Assembly (NCBI GenBank): GCA_937871145.1
Contig: CALMXN010000053.1
Span: 1 to 6,193 of the forward strand
Direction: 5' to 3'
From: an uncultured Clostridia bacterium
Lineage (GTDB): Bacteria; Bacillota; Clostridia; Oscillospirales; Ruminococcaceae
Length of the DNA stretch: 6,193 nt
Below are positions 1 through 6,169 of this stretch, in pieces (position 1 is the first letter of the stretch; every line of letters starts with the position of its first letter). The notes below the pieces were generated by a model. That model was not told where the DNA came from and ran no database searches. It saw only the letters and a program-made list of their open reading frames with translations. The translations under genes and the position numbers were made by a program.

Positions 1-187
1 AACCACCAATCGGGAACAAACGCCATGAATATTGAGTTTCCTTCTTCTTTTTCTTTAGAATAACAGGACCCATACCAATTGAAAATTCATTTACTTTTAC
101 ATTACAGGCTTTAGCAACTAAGAAATGACCAAGCTCGTGAATTGCAATAATCAGACCAAAAATAAGAATGGCTATAATAATACTCAT
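1..187 (-). CDS. rseP: RseP-like site-2 zinc metalloprotease, N-terminal part (cut by window edge)
   Basis: The minus strand from the ATG at 185-187 reads 62 codons and runs off the window at base 1. The peptide starts with a hydrophobic first membrane segment (about residues 2-15), followed directly by HELGH at residues 17-21. This is the HExxH zinc site of the M50 site-2 protease family, with H17 and H21 as metal ligands and E18 catalytic. The visible part ends in RLFPIGG, matching the PIGGY segment that follows in RseP/RasP proteins. The family cleaves transmembrane anti-sigma factors and remnant signal peptides within the membrane. A Shine-Dalgarno TAAGAGG lies at 194-200, 6 bases upstream, and the gene starts 16 bases after the dxr stop. 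Position after dxr is the usual one for this gene. The PDZ domain and the C-terminal metal-binding Asp are outside the window. Confidence 0.93.
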   Translation of the reverse strand, partial: MSIIIAILIFGLIIAIHELGHFLVAKACNVKVNEFSIGMGPVILKKKKKETQYSWRLFPIGG

Positions 188-203
188 AATAAACCTCTTA
201 ACA

Positions 204-1343
204 TTAAATATTGCTTAAAACAAATTCTCGTGCAAATTTATCCGCTTCGAAAATATCATCTATAGATTTAATATCTTTTCTTTTTATATTCTTAAGAGCT
301 TTATTTACAAGCTCACCGATTTTTAAGAAAGAAATTTTACCGTCAAGGAATAATCTTACCGCTTCTTCATTTGCACCATTTACAACAGAAGGAGAAGTTC
401 CACCTGATTTTATTGCTTCAATACAGCTTATAAGGCAATCGAAAGTCTCAAAATCCGGCTTTTTGAATGATAATGTTCCATAATCAATAAGTGATAATCT
501 TTTTGTTGGGCATGATACTCTGTCAGGATACAAAAGAGCATACTGTATCGGTATTTTCATATCCGCGACACCCATCTGAGCAATAACTGAATAATCTTTA
601 TACTCAACAGCTGAATGAACAACGCTTTCACGATGAACGACAATTTCAATCTGGTCTGGTTTCAAATCAAAAAGCCACATTGCCTCAATAAATTCAAGAC
701 CTTTATTCATTAATGTAGCTGAATCAATAGTGATTTTGTTCCCCATTGACCAGTTTGGATGATTAAGAGCATCTTTTACTGAAACATGTCGTAAATCATC
801 TTTTGTTTTTCCAAAGAAAGGACCGCCAGATGCAGTAAGAATTATTTTATTAAGCTGTTCTTTTTTATTTCCCTGAAGACATTGAAAAATAGCTGAATGT
901 TCACTGTCAACAGGCAGAATTTTTACGTTATTATCTTTTGCAAGTTTTGTAACAATTTCTCCACCGACAACAAGAGTTTCTTTATTAGCTAAAGCAAGGG
1001 TTGTTTTTTTGTTCAAGGCTTTTATTGTTGGTAAAAGTCCAACCATTCCTACAACAGAATTCAGCATAATATCGACATTATCCATTAAAGCAATTTCGCA
1101 CAATCCATCCATTCCACAAATTACTTTTATAGAAGTGTCAGATAATCTCTGCTTTAAGTCAAGATATTTGTCCTCGTTATATATGCATACAACTTCAGGA
1201 TTAAATTCTCTTGCCTGCTGTTCAAGCAGTTTTACATTTGTATTTGCTGCAAGTGCTTGTATATTAATATTATGCGCTCTGGCAACATCTAATGCCTGTG
1301 TTCCGATAGAACCTGTTGAACCAAGAATAGAAATATTTTTCAT
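204..1343 (-). CDS. dxr: 1-deoxy-D-xylulose 5-phosphate reductoisomerase
   Basis: The 379-residue protein is of normal length for Dxr (IspC), the NADPH-dependent enzyme that converts DXP to 2-C-methyl-D-erythritol 4-phosphate, the committed step of the MEP isoprenoid pathway, in the cytoplasm. Visible signatures are the N-terminal nucleotide-binding GSTGSIG (residues 8-14), ANKET (119-123), the metal ligands in VDSEHS (D146, E148), ASGGPFFG (171-178), the HPNWSMG substrate loop (195-201), and DSATLMNKGLE (207-217) with N213, K214 and the third metal ligand E217. All key residues are present, so the enzyme should be active and of the fosmidomycin-target class. The ATG start has a GAGGA Shine-Dalgarno at 1351-1355, 7 bases away. 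It lies 62 bases downstream of cdsA, behind a terminator-like hairpin, and I see no convincing separate promoter in that gap. Expression therefore probably depends on readthrough or on a promoter inside cdsA. Confidence 0.98.
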   Translation of the reverse strand: MKNISILGSTGSIGTQALDVARAHNINIQALAANTNVKLLEQQAREFNPEVVCIYNEDKYLDLKQRLSDTSIKVICGMDGLCEIALMDNVDIMLNSVVGMVGLLPTIKALNKKTTLALANKETLVVGGEIVTKLAKDNNVKILPVDSEHSAIFQCLQGNKKEQLNKIILTASGGPFFGKTKDDLRHVSVKDALNHPNWSMGNKITIDSATLMNKGLEFIEAMWLFDLKPDQIEIVVHRESVVHSAVEYKDYSVIAQMGVADMKIPIQYALLYPDRVSCPTKRLSLIDYGTLSFKKPDFETFDCLISCIEAIKSGGTSPSVVNGANEEAVRLFLDGKISFLKIGELVNKALKNIKRKDIKSIDDIFEADKFAREFVLSNI

Positions 1344-1368
1344 TGATATATCCTCAAGATGAATTTGA

Positions 1369-1400
1369 AAAAAGAGCTAACTTTTAGGATAGCTCTTTTT
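1369..1400 (-). terminator. Terminator-like hairpin (possible attenuator) between cdsA and dxr
   Basis: Perfect 11-base inverted arms, AAAAAGAGCTA at 1369-1379 and TAGCTCTTTTT at 1390-1400, enclose a 10-base loop. On the minus strand the hairpin begins 5 bases after the cdsA stop codon and ends in a run of six T, the form of an intrinsic terminator. The stem core is short (GAGCTA) and the rest is A-T pairs, so termination may be partial. The plus strand also ends in T, so it could work in both directions, although no convergent gene is present. Because dxr follows only 25 bases later without an obvious promoter, partial readthrough (attenuation) is a likely role. The structure is seen; the function is inferred. 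Confidence 0.7.
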
Positions 1401-1405
1401 ATTGT

Positions 1406-2236
1406 TTATTGAATTAGTGTAATATACTTTGTTGCTAGACTCATAAAAGGAACAACAAAAAGTACGCTATCAAATCTATCAAGAACTCCACCGTGACCTG
1501 GCATTATGTTTCCATAGTCCTTTATATTGCATTGTCTTTTTAAAAGTGAAGCTGATAAATCCCCAAGCAAGCCAAGCAGTGAACATATTGCTCCAAGAAT
1601 AGCAATAAATATATAATTAATCTCAATAGGATTGCCATCTTTCTGACACATATAGGAATACAGCATACCGATACCAACAAAAAGCAAAGCATCAGTAATT
1701 GTTCCACCAATCAAGCCTTCAACAGTCTTTTTTGGGCTGATATTCGGGCATAATTTGTGCTTACCGAAGAATGTTCCGGCAAAATAAGCACCAGTATCTG
1801 CAAGCCATGCACCGCACAGAGCTAATATCAATAGGAATAAACCGTGGTCAGTATCTGACAGCATCAACTCAAGAAGAGAATTCATAGCAAGTGTTATCAA
1901 AATACTTGCTGATAACATTACACATAATTTTTCAAAAGATAGTTTTTTATATTGCATTAAAAATGTTATAAATATAGCAATAATACATATTATCAAAAAT
2001 GAATATCTGTATTCTTTTAAATCCTTATATAAAAATATAGGTGTTACAAAAGAAAAAATAAAGCATATAGATGTCGTTGTCTTAAACTCAAGGCATTTTA
2101 GAGCTGAGAATACTTCAAACAGCATAATGCTTGATAATGCAGAAATGGCAATATAAATTAATATTGTATCATGCAGAAATAGAATTACTGCTGCTAAAAT
2201 TATCGCAACTATAGCAGATATTATACGGGTTTTCAC
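1406..2236 (-). CDS. cdsA: Phosphatidate cytidylyltransferase (CDP-diacylglycerol synthase)
   Basis: This 276-residue, strongly hydrophobic integral membrane protein converts phosphatidic acid and CTP to CDP-diacylglycerol, the branch point for phosphatidylglycerol, cardiolipin and other phospholipids. It has multiple membrane segments from residue 5 onward and ends with the CDS family signature at about residues 225-257: GDLSASLLKR, then KDYGNIMPGHGG, then LDRFDS. A second conserved stretch, WLADTGAYFAGTFFGKHKL (144-162) followed by SPKKTVEG (167-174), is also present. The length fits the family. The start is GTG at 2234-2236. It is supported by an 8-base spacing to a GGAGGAG site embedded in the last codons of uppS, and by only 3 bases between the uppS stop and this start, so translation is probably coupled. 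A terminator-like hairpin follows 5 bases after the stop. CdsA uses phosphatidic acid whose synthesis begins with GpsA and PlsY upstream in this window. Confidence 0.98.
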   Translation of the reverse strand: MKTRIISAIVAIILAAVILFLHDTILIYIAISALSSIMLFEVFSALKCLEFKTTTSICFIFSFVTPIFLYKDLKEYRYSFLIICIIAIFITFLMQYKKLSFEKLCVMLSASILITLAMNSLLELMLSDTDHGLFLLILALCGAWLADTGAYFAGTFFGKHKLCPNISPKKTVEGLIGGTITDALLFVGIGMLYSYMCQKDGNPIEINYIFIAILGAICSLLGLLGDLSASLLKRQCNIKDYGNIMPGHGGVLDRFDSVLFVVPFMSLATKYITLIQ

Positions 2237-2239
2237 TGG

Positions 2240-2965
2240 TTAAACTCCTCCAAATCTTCTGCATCTTTCGGAATAACTTTGTATGGCAGCATCAAAATCT
2301 TTTTTAGTGAAATCAGGCCATAAGATGTCAGAAAAGTACAATTCAGCATAAGCTGATTGCCAAATTAAAAAATTGGATATTCGCATTTCTCCACTCGGTC
2401 TTATAATTAGATCAACGTCAGGTATATCCTTTGTATACAAGCAGGAATTAATAATATCTTCGTTAATATCTTCAGGCTTGATATAACCGTCCTTGACCAT
2501 GGTGGCAATGTTCTTCATACTGTGAATAAGTTCATCCCTGCCACCATAATTTATGGCAAGAATAAGTGTCATTGCATCAAAATCTTTAGAATCTTCCTCA
2601 AGCTTGAGCATTTTATTTTTAAGACTATCAGATAGCTTTGATTTATCACCAATAAAAATAACACGTACATGTTCTTTTATGTGTTCTCTGACGTCATCAA
2701 GATATTTATCAAATAAATCCATAATGCTTTCTACTTCTTCTTTTGGTCTTTTCCAGTTTTCGGTAGAAAAAGCGTAAAACGTGATATATTTAATACCTAT
2801 TGCTTTAGCATGTTTTGTTATGGCTTTAAAGGTTTTTGCTCCTTCACGGTGTCCATATTTACGTGGCCTCCCACGTTTTTTTGCCCATCTGCCATTCCCA
2901 TCCATAATTATACCGACATGAGTTGGTAAAGTTACTTCCGTGTTATTATTTGCAGCAATTTTCAA
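2240..2965 (-). CDS. uppS: Undecaprenyl diphosphate synthase (cis-prenyltransferase)
   Basis: The 241-residue protein is a cytoplasmic cis-prenyltransferase that adds isopentenyl units to farnesyl diphosphate to make the C55 lipid carrier for peptidoglycan and wall polymers. Family motifs are complete: IMDGNGRW (residues 20-27) with the catalytic Asp at D22, GHREGAK (38-44), FYAFSTENWKRP (63-74), INYGGRDEL (138-146), and the C-terminal IIRPSGEMRISNFLIWQ (187-203), ending in YFSDILWPDF (210-219). R189, R195 and S197 match the diphosphate-binding residues, and E208 matches the conserved acidic residue. The usual RTSGE reads RPSGE here, a mild variant. The start is TTG at 2963-2965. No in-frame ATG exists before the essential MDGNGRW, and a strong GGAGGAA site lies just upstream. 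The gene lies 20 bases after frr, and its own last codons hold the cdsA ribosome binding site. It uses isoprenoid precursors from the pathway that dxr commits to. Confidence 0.98.
   Translation of the reverse strand: MKIAANNNTEVTLPTHVGIIMDGNGRWAKKRGRPRKYGHREGAKTFKAITKHAKAIGIKYITFYAFSTENWKRPKEEVESIMDLFDKYLDDVREHIKEHVRVIFIGDKSKLSDSLKNKMLKLEEDSKDFDAMTLILAINYGGRDELIHSMKNIATMVKDGYIKPEDINEDIINSCLYTKDIPDVDLIIRPSGEMRISNFLIWQSAYAELYFSDILWPDFTKKDFDAAIQSYSERCRRFGGV
2245..2251 (-). promoter_or_regulatory. cdsA ribosome binding site inside the uppS 3' end
   Basis: On the minus strand GGAGGAG lies 8 bases before the GTG start of cdsA. The same bases encode the final Gly-Gly-Val of UppS. This strong site supports the GTG as the real cdsA start and suggests translational coupling, because ribosomes finishing uppS pass over it. 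Confidence 0.85.
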
Positions 2966-2970
2966 AAAAA

Positions 2971-2977
2971 TTCCTCC
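2971..2977 (-). promoter_or_regulatory. uppS ribosome binding site supporting a TTG start
   Basis: On the minus strand GGAGGAA is followed by a short A-rich spacer and then TTG at 2963-2965 (5 bases from the end of the site, 7 from the GGAGG core). With no ATG or GTG in a suitable place, this site decides the uppS start. Confidence 0.85.
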
Positions 2978-2985
2978 GAAGTTAT

Positions 2986-3540
2986 TTATATTGACAAAAT
3001 TTCCTTTTCTTTTGCAACAACTACATCATCAATAACTTTAGTATATTTATCAGTCAGATTCTGAACATCCTTTTCACAGGTTTTCAGATCGTCTTCAGTA
3101 ATTTCACTGTTTTTCTTCATTGCTTTAAATTTTTCAAGAGCATCACGTCTGATTGAACGGATAGCAACTTTACTTTCTTCTCCGTATTTGCTTACTTCCT
3201 TAACAAGCTCCTTACGGCGTTCCTCTGTAAGCTGTGGGAATGAAATACGAAGAACAGAACCGTCATTTGTTGGATTAATACCAAGGTCAGAAGCCTGGAT
3301 TGCCTTCTCAATCATTGTAAGAGCAGATTTATCCCAAGGCTGGATTACAAGAATTCTCGCTTCAGCAACAGAAATAGCTGCCATTTGATTGATTTGTGTT
3401 GGTGATCCATAATAATCAACGTGAATTTTATCTAATACTGCTGGGTTAGCTCGTCCAGCTCTGATAGTTGCAAGTTCACTTTTAAGAGAATTTATGGATT
3501 TTTCCATTTTTTCTTTAGCAATATTCATCTGTTCTTTCAT
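2986..3540 (-). CDS. frr: Ribosome recycling factor
   Basis: The 184-residue cytoplasmic protein matches the length of RRF (about 185 residues), which with EF-G splits post-termination ribosomes. Seen in the sequence are the N-terminal helix with [19 protein letters not shown] (residues 15-33), the beta-domain stretch [19 protein letters not shown] (36-54), ILVIQPWD (63-70), [23 protein letters not shown] start (87 onward, to about 109), and a charged C-terminal helix with [15 protein letters not shown] (125-139). These are the diagnostic RRF segments and none is missing. The ATG at 3538-3540 sits 4 bases after the pyrH stop, and its AAGGAGAG Shine-Dalgarno overlaps the last codons of pyrH, which implies coupling. 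The pyrH-frr pair is one of the most conserved in bacteria. Confidence 0.98.
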   Translation of the reverse strand: MKEQMNIAKEKMEKSINSLKSELATIRAGRANPAVLDKIHVDYYGSPTQINQMAAISVAEARILVIQPWDKSALTMIEKAIQASDLGINPTNDGSVLRISFPQLTEERRKELVKEVSKYGEESKVAIRSIRRDALEKFKAMKKNSEITEDDLKTCEKDVQNLTDKYTKVIDDVVVAKEKEILSI

Positions 3541-3544
3541 AAAA

Positions 3545-4255
3545 TTACTCTCCTTTTACTAATGTACCAATATTACTGCCTAGTACTGCATCATAAATAT
3601 TATCCGGCCTGTTGAGATTAAACACCAGAATAGGAATATTGTTATCCTTACAAAGAGTTGCTGCTGTGCTATCCATAACAGCAAGGTCTTTAACAAGAAT
3701 ATCATTGAATGTTAAAGTATTATACTTTACAGCATCGTCAAATTTATTAGGGTCTTTATCGTAAACTCCGTCAACCATTGTAGCCTTAAAGAAAATGTCA
3801 GCTTCAATTTCAGCAGCTCTTAATGCAGATGCTGTATCAGTTGAGAAAAATGGATTGCCTGTACCACATCCGAAGATAACAACTCTGCCCTTCTGCATGT
3901 GTCGCATTGCACGATTTCTGATATAAGGTTCAGCAACCTGCTGCATTGAAATTGCTGTCTGAACTCTTACAATTACGCCTAAGTTTTCAAGAACATCTGC
4001 AACAGCAAGTGCGTTCATAGTTGTAGCGAGCATGCCCATATGGTCTGCTCTTGTTCTGTCCATAGCGCCACTTGTTCTACCACGCCAGAAGTTACCGCCA
4101 CCAACGACAATGGCAATCTCGACACCTATGTCAACACATTTTTTAATACTAGCACAAATATCGTTTATTACTGAATAATCCAAACCAAATTTTCTGTCGC
4201 CTGCAAGTGCTTCTCCGCTTAATTTCAGAAGAATTCTTTTGTACTTTGGCTCCAT
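3545..4255 (-). CDS. pyrH: UMP kinase
   Basis: The 236-residue protein belongs to the bacterial amino-acid-kinase-fold UMP kinases (hexameric, cytoplasmic), which phosphorylate UMP to UDP with ATP, unlike the eukaryotic UMP/CMP kinases. Motifs in order: KLSGEALAG (residues 11-19, phosphate binding), [10 protein letters not shown] (50-59), [18 protein letters not shown] (67-84, UMP binding and subunit contact), [19 protein letters not shown] (129-147), and [11 protein letters not shown] (162-172, ATP site). Length and residues are normal. The ATG at 4253-4255 has an AAAGGA site at 4265-4270, 9 bases away. It is the first gene of the operon here, preceded by a good promoter at about 4312-4340. 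In many Firmicutes rpsB and tsf come directly before pyrH, but here the upstream gene is gpsA. Confidence 0.98.
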   Translation of the reverse strand: MEPKYKRILLKLSGEALAGDRKFGLDYSVINDICASIKKCVDIGVEIAIVVGGGNFWRGRTSGAMDRTRADHMGMLATTMNALAVADVLENLGVIVRVQTAISMQQVAEPYIRNRAMRHMQKGRVVIFGCGTGNPFFSTDTASALRAAEIEADIFFKATMVDGVYDKDPNKFDDAVKYNTLTFNDILVKDLAVMDSTAATLCKDNNIPILVFNLNRPDNIYDAVLGSNIGTLVKGE

Positions 4256-4277
4256 TTAAACACATCCTTTAAAAGAG

Positions 4278-4298
4278 TTAATGATTAATTATCATTAA
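4278..4298 (-). repeat. AT-rich palindrome in the pyrH leader
   Basis: Arms TTAATGAT (4278-4285) and ATCATTAA (4291-4298) are perfectly complementary around a 5-base centre. The element lies between the predicted transcription start (about 4305) and the pyrH Shine-Dalgarno (4265-4270), so it would be in the 5' untranslated region as a weak hairpin, or on the DNA as a possible operator. It lacks a T run, so it is not a terminator. Its role is unknown. Confidence 0.5.
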
Positions 4299-4311
4299 AC
4301 ATTCTCATATC

Positions 4312-4340
4312 ATTTTACTATAAAACCAGTCTTATGTAAA
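4312..4340 (-). promoter_or_regulatory. Predicted sigma-A promoter for the pyrH operon
   Basis: On the minus strand a -35 box TTTACA (4335-4340) and a -10 box TAAAAT (4312-4317) are separated by exactly 17 bases, each matching 5 of 6 consensus positions. The region just upstream (about 4345-4410) is very AT-rich, as an UP element would be, and includes two tandem copies of TTTATATTA (4356-4373 on the plus strand). The predicted start near 4305 gives a leader of about 50 bases before pyrH. The promoter lies after the gpsA terminator-like hairpin, which fits an operon boundary. Confidence 0.75.
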
Positions 4341-4413
4341 GTACATTTTAGAATTTTTATATTATTTATATTATGAGTATTAAGTAGAAGAATAATGTAA
4401 ATATACTATAAAA

Positions 4414-4484
4414 AAACAGCTCAATTATGAAGTGAACCCAAAAGTTAGACACTGTTGGAGGTGCATATCATTAATGAGCTGTTT
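4414..4484 (-). terminator. Terminator-like hairpin after gpsA with a long loop
   Basis: Arms at 4414-4430 and 4468-4484 match at 15 of 17 positions, with a perfect 10-base outer stem (AAACAGCTCA with TGAGCTGTTT). On the minus strand the stem begins 7 bases after the gpsA stop, and its far arm runs into seven T (4410-4416), as in an intrinsic terminator for the plsY-gpsA unit. The loop of 37 bases is far longer than usual and holds the insertion-sequence-like motif listed separately. The long loop may weaken termination. Confidence 0.7.
4429..4464 (+). mobile_element. Possible IS3-family end remnant inside the gpsA terminator loop
   Basis: The plus strand shows GAAGTGAACCCAAAAGTTAG at 4429-4448, continuing with ACACTG, and then GGAGGTGC at 4457-4464. 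From memory, this resembles the terminal inverted repeat of IS3-family (IS150-like) elements, which on the reverse strand begin TGTCTAACTTTTGGG, followed by the ribosome binding site before the transposase orfA. No transposase coding sequence follows, so at most a solo end or a small derivative is present. The similarity is recalled, not searched. It could instead be an unrelated terminator loop or a small dispersed repeat. Confidence 0.4.
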
Positions 4485-4491
4485 AATTCAA

Positions 4492-5502
4492 CTATTTTTT
4501 ATCAATCCACTTTGCTTCTGATTCATGACGTTTTGGACGCGCCATAAGATCCATAAGTGCTTTTTTTACGTCTTTTCCATTAAACAAAACACTATAAAGT
4601 TGTTCTGTAATTGGCATCACAACATTTTCTTTTTGTGCAAGTTCATAAGCAACCTTTGCACACCAATAACCCTCTACTGTTCCAACCTGTTCTACAGCTT
4701 CCTGAGGATTAATTCCCTGTCCAATCAATATTCCGGCACGTCTGTTTCTGCTATGCATACTTGTACAGGTTACGATAAGGTCACCAATACCAGTCAGTCC
4801 CGCAAATGTATCAGTTCTTGCGCCCAAAGCAACTCCAAGACGAGCAATTTCAGCAATACCTCTTGTCATCAAAGCTGCTTTTGTATTATCTCCGTAGCCC
4901 ATACCATCGCAGATTCCAGCACAAAGTGCAATAATATTTTTTAAAGAACCGCCAAGTTCACATCCTATTATATCATCGCTTATATATATTCGGAATGAAT
5001 CGTTTGACAATATATCCTGAACATAATATGCGGCATTTATATCAGTGCTTGCAACAACAATTGTTGTTGGCATTGACATTACAACCTCTTCAGCGTGTGA
5101 TGGACCAGAAAGTGCAGCAATACTGTTTTCAGGAAATTCCTGCTGAAGAATAACGCTGAGTCTGTTGAAGGTTTCATCCTCAAGACCTTTACCTGTATTG
5201 ATAATAATTGTTTCTTTTGAAACATAAGGAACAGCCATTTTTGCAACTTTTCTTAAGAAACGTGAAGGAATAGCAAAAACAACTAAATCTTTTCCTTGAA
5301 TATCACATATATCTGTAGTCAGATTTATTTCTGTTGAAATCTTATGACCAGGTAATAATTTTTTGTGCTCACCATCTCTTTTTATTGCTTCAATCTCATC
5401 AGCAAAGGCTGACCAAACTGTAACATTATGGCCATATTTATGCATCATAACAGCAAGGCTTGTGCCAAAACCACCAGAACCTAAAATCGCTATTTCTGCC
5501 AT
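4492..5502 (-). CDS. gpsA: NAD(P)-dependent glycerol-3-phosphate dehydrogenase
   Basis: The 336-residue cytoplasmic enzyme reduces dihydroxyacetone phosphate to sn-glycerol-3-phosphate, the backbone precursor of phospholipids. The N-terminal Rossmann domain has GSGGFG (residues 8-13) for cofactor binding, then FAIPSRFLR (76-84), INTGKGLE (101-108) and LSGPSHAEEV (131-140). The C-terminal helical domain has GGSLKNIIALCAG (184-196) with catalytic K188, GDNTKAALMTRGIAEIARLG (204-223), and GLTGIGDLIVTCTSMHSRNR (235-254) with D241 and R254 for catalysis and cofactor binding. The family length is about 330-340, so the gene is complete. The ATG at 5500-5502 lies 2 bases after the plsY stop, with an AGGAG site at 5511-5515 within the plsY 3' end. 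PlsY uses the product of this enzyme, so the pair forms a functional unit. The stop is TAG, followed by a terminator-like hairpin. Confidence 0.98.
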   Translation of the reverse strand: MAEIAILGSGGFGTSLAVMMHKYGHNVTVWSAFADEIEAIKRDGEHKKLLPGHKISTEINLTTDICDIQGKDLVVFAIPSRFLRKVAKMAVPYVSKETIIINTGKGLEDETFNRLSVILQQEFPENSIAALSGPSHAEEVVMSMPTTIVVASTDINAAYYVQDILSNDSFRIYISDDIIGCELGGSLKNIIALCAGICDGMGYGDNTKAALMTRGIAEIARLGVALGARTDTFAGLTGIGDLIVTCTSMHSRNRRAGILIGQGINPQEAVEQVGTVEGYWCAKVAYELAQKENVVMPITEQLYSVLFNGKDVKKALMDLMARPKRHESEAKWIDKK

Positions 5503-5504
5503 AA

Positions 5505-6119
5505 TTACATCTCCTGTTTTCTTTTAAAAGTAAATTTATTTTCAGTGCCGTTTTTAAGGCGCTGAATATTTGCTTTGTGCATATAGATCATTATTATTGA
5601 CATTAAAAGAGCAAAGCCTGCATCTATCAGTGGTGCATCAAAATCCCTCATTGACTGAGTTATATAAGTAATTATAGGATAAGCAATTGCAGCTATAATT
5701 GATGAAACTGAAACGTATCTTGTTATATAAAGAAGTAATGCGAAAAAAGGAATTACTATTGCAAATGTAAGTGGATCAAGGGCAAGCAATGTAGTTGCCG
5801 CCATTAAAACGCCTTTTCCACCCTTAAATCCATAGTATAACGGGAAAATATGACCAAGAAATGCCGAAATTCCAGCACAGTAGCCGACTGTCAATGTATT
5901 GTCGACGCCAAAGAAATGAGCTATAAGTCGTCCAATTAAAACAGCAATTATGCCTTTCAGAAGGTCACAGATAAGTGTGACAAGTGCAGGGTTTTTACCA
6001 AAAACTCTGAGGGTATTTGTAAGACCGGCATTTTTGCTGCCGTAATCCCTGATATCAACCTTTTTCCATATCTTGACTACAGTTATTGATGAATTGAGGC
6101 TACCTATGAGATAAGCCAC
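5505..6119 (-). CDS. plsY: Acyl-phosphate:glycerol-3-phosphate acyltransferase (start uncertain)
   Basis: The 204-residue multi-pass membrane protein transfers an acyl group from acyl phosphate to glycerol-3-phosphate, giving lysophosphatidic acid. The three PlsY motifs are present: DIRDYGSKNAGLTNTLR (22-38; the family norm is close to GSGNxGATNxxR), GHIFPLYYGFKGGKGVLMA (89-107), and the C-terminal HKANIQRLKNGTENKF (181-196). Numbering is from the GTG at 6117-6119, the only standard start codon between an in-frame TAA (6138-6140) and the conserved AYLIGS. That GTG has no visible ribosome binding site, and it trims the first membrane segment by several residues relative to what I recall of relatives. 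A strong AGAGGAG with a well-spaced TTG lies upstream in the same frame but on the other side of the TAA. Gene identity is firm. The start is either this GTG, a rare codon (ATA or ATT) just after the TAA, or the TTG in a genome or read without the stop. Confidence 0.93.
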   Translation of the reverse strand: MAYLIGSLNSSITVVKIWKKVDIRDYGSKNAGLTNTLRVFGKNPALVTLICDLLKGIIAVLIGRLIAHFFGVDNTLTVGYCAGISAFLGHIFPLYYGFKGGKGVLMAATTLLALDPLTFAIVIPFFALLLYITRYVSVSSIIAAIAYPIITYITQSMRDFDAPLIDAGFALLMSIIMIYMHKANIQRLKNGTENKFTFKRKQEM

Positions 6120-6137
6120 TATTTCTGAAATTATTAT

Positions 6138-6161
6138 TTAAATTGTAAGATTTAAATCCAA
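6138..6161 (-). other. Short upstream reading frame or interrupted N-terminus of plsY
   Basis: A TTG at 6159-6161 begins MDLNLTI and then reaches TAA at 6138-6140. It is in the same frame as plsY, which continues after the stop as IIISEI and then the GTG of the annotated start. The TTG lies 8 bases from AGAGGAG (6170-6176), the only good Shine-Dalgarno in the leader. It may be the true plsY start broken by a nonsense change or base-call error, or a 7-codon leader peptide that allows reinitiation. Confidence 0.55.
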
Positions 6162-6169
6162 ACAAAACA

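Noticed and set aside
1009..1362. 117-residue plus-strand open frame opposite dxr
   Set aside because: It is antisense to the well-supported dxr, shows no recognisable motif, and I see no ribosome binding evidence for it. The same applies to the plus-strand frames at 211-483, 2553-2777, 3188-3388 and 4525-4944.
4278..4298. Fur or PerR box in the pyrH leader
   Set aside because: The palindrome is superficially similar to AT-rich 7-1-7 operators, but its half-sites and central spacing do not match, and there is no iron or peroxide gene nearby.
4457..4463. Anti-Shine-Dalgarno sequence (CACCTCC) in the gpsA terminator loop acting as a regulatory RNA
   Set aside because: On the minus strand the loop does contain CACCTCC, but this is simply the complement of a plus-strand ribosome-binding-like site, and I see nothing specific that it would pair with.
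4256..4491. Riboswitch or small RNA gene between gpsA and pyrH
   Set aside because: Apart from the terminator, promoter and one simple palindrome, the region is plain AT-rich sequence without conserved riboswitch cores or multi-stem structure that I can recognise.
4474..4521. 15-codon plus-strand reading frame (ATG at 4474) behind GGAGGTG
   Set aside because: The ribosome-binding-like site is good, but the frame is very short, overlaps the gpsA terminator and 3' end, and shows no transposase similarity. It is better explained as part of the possible IS-end remnant.
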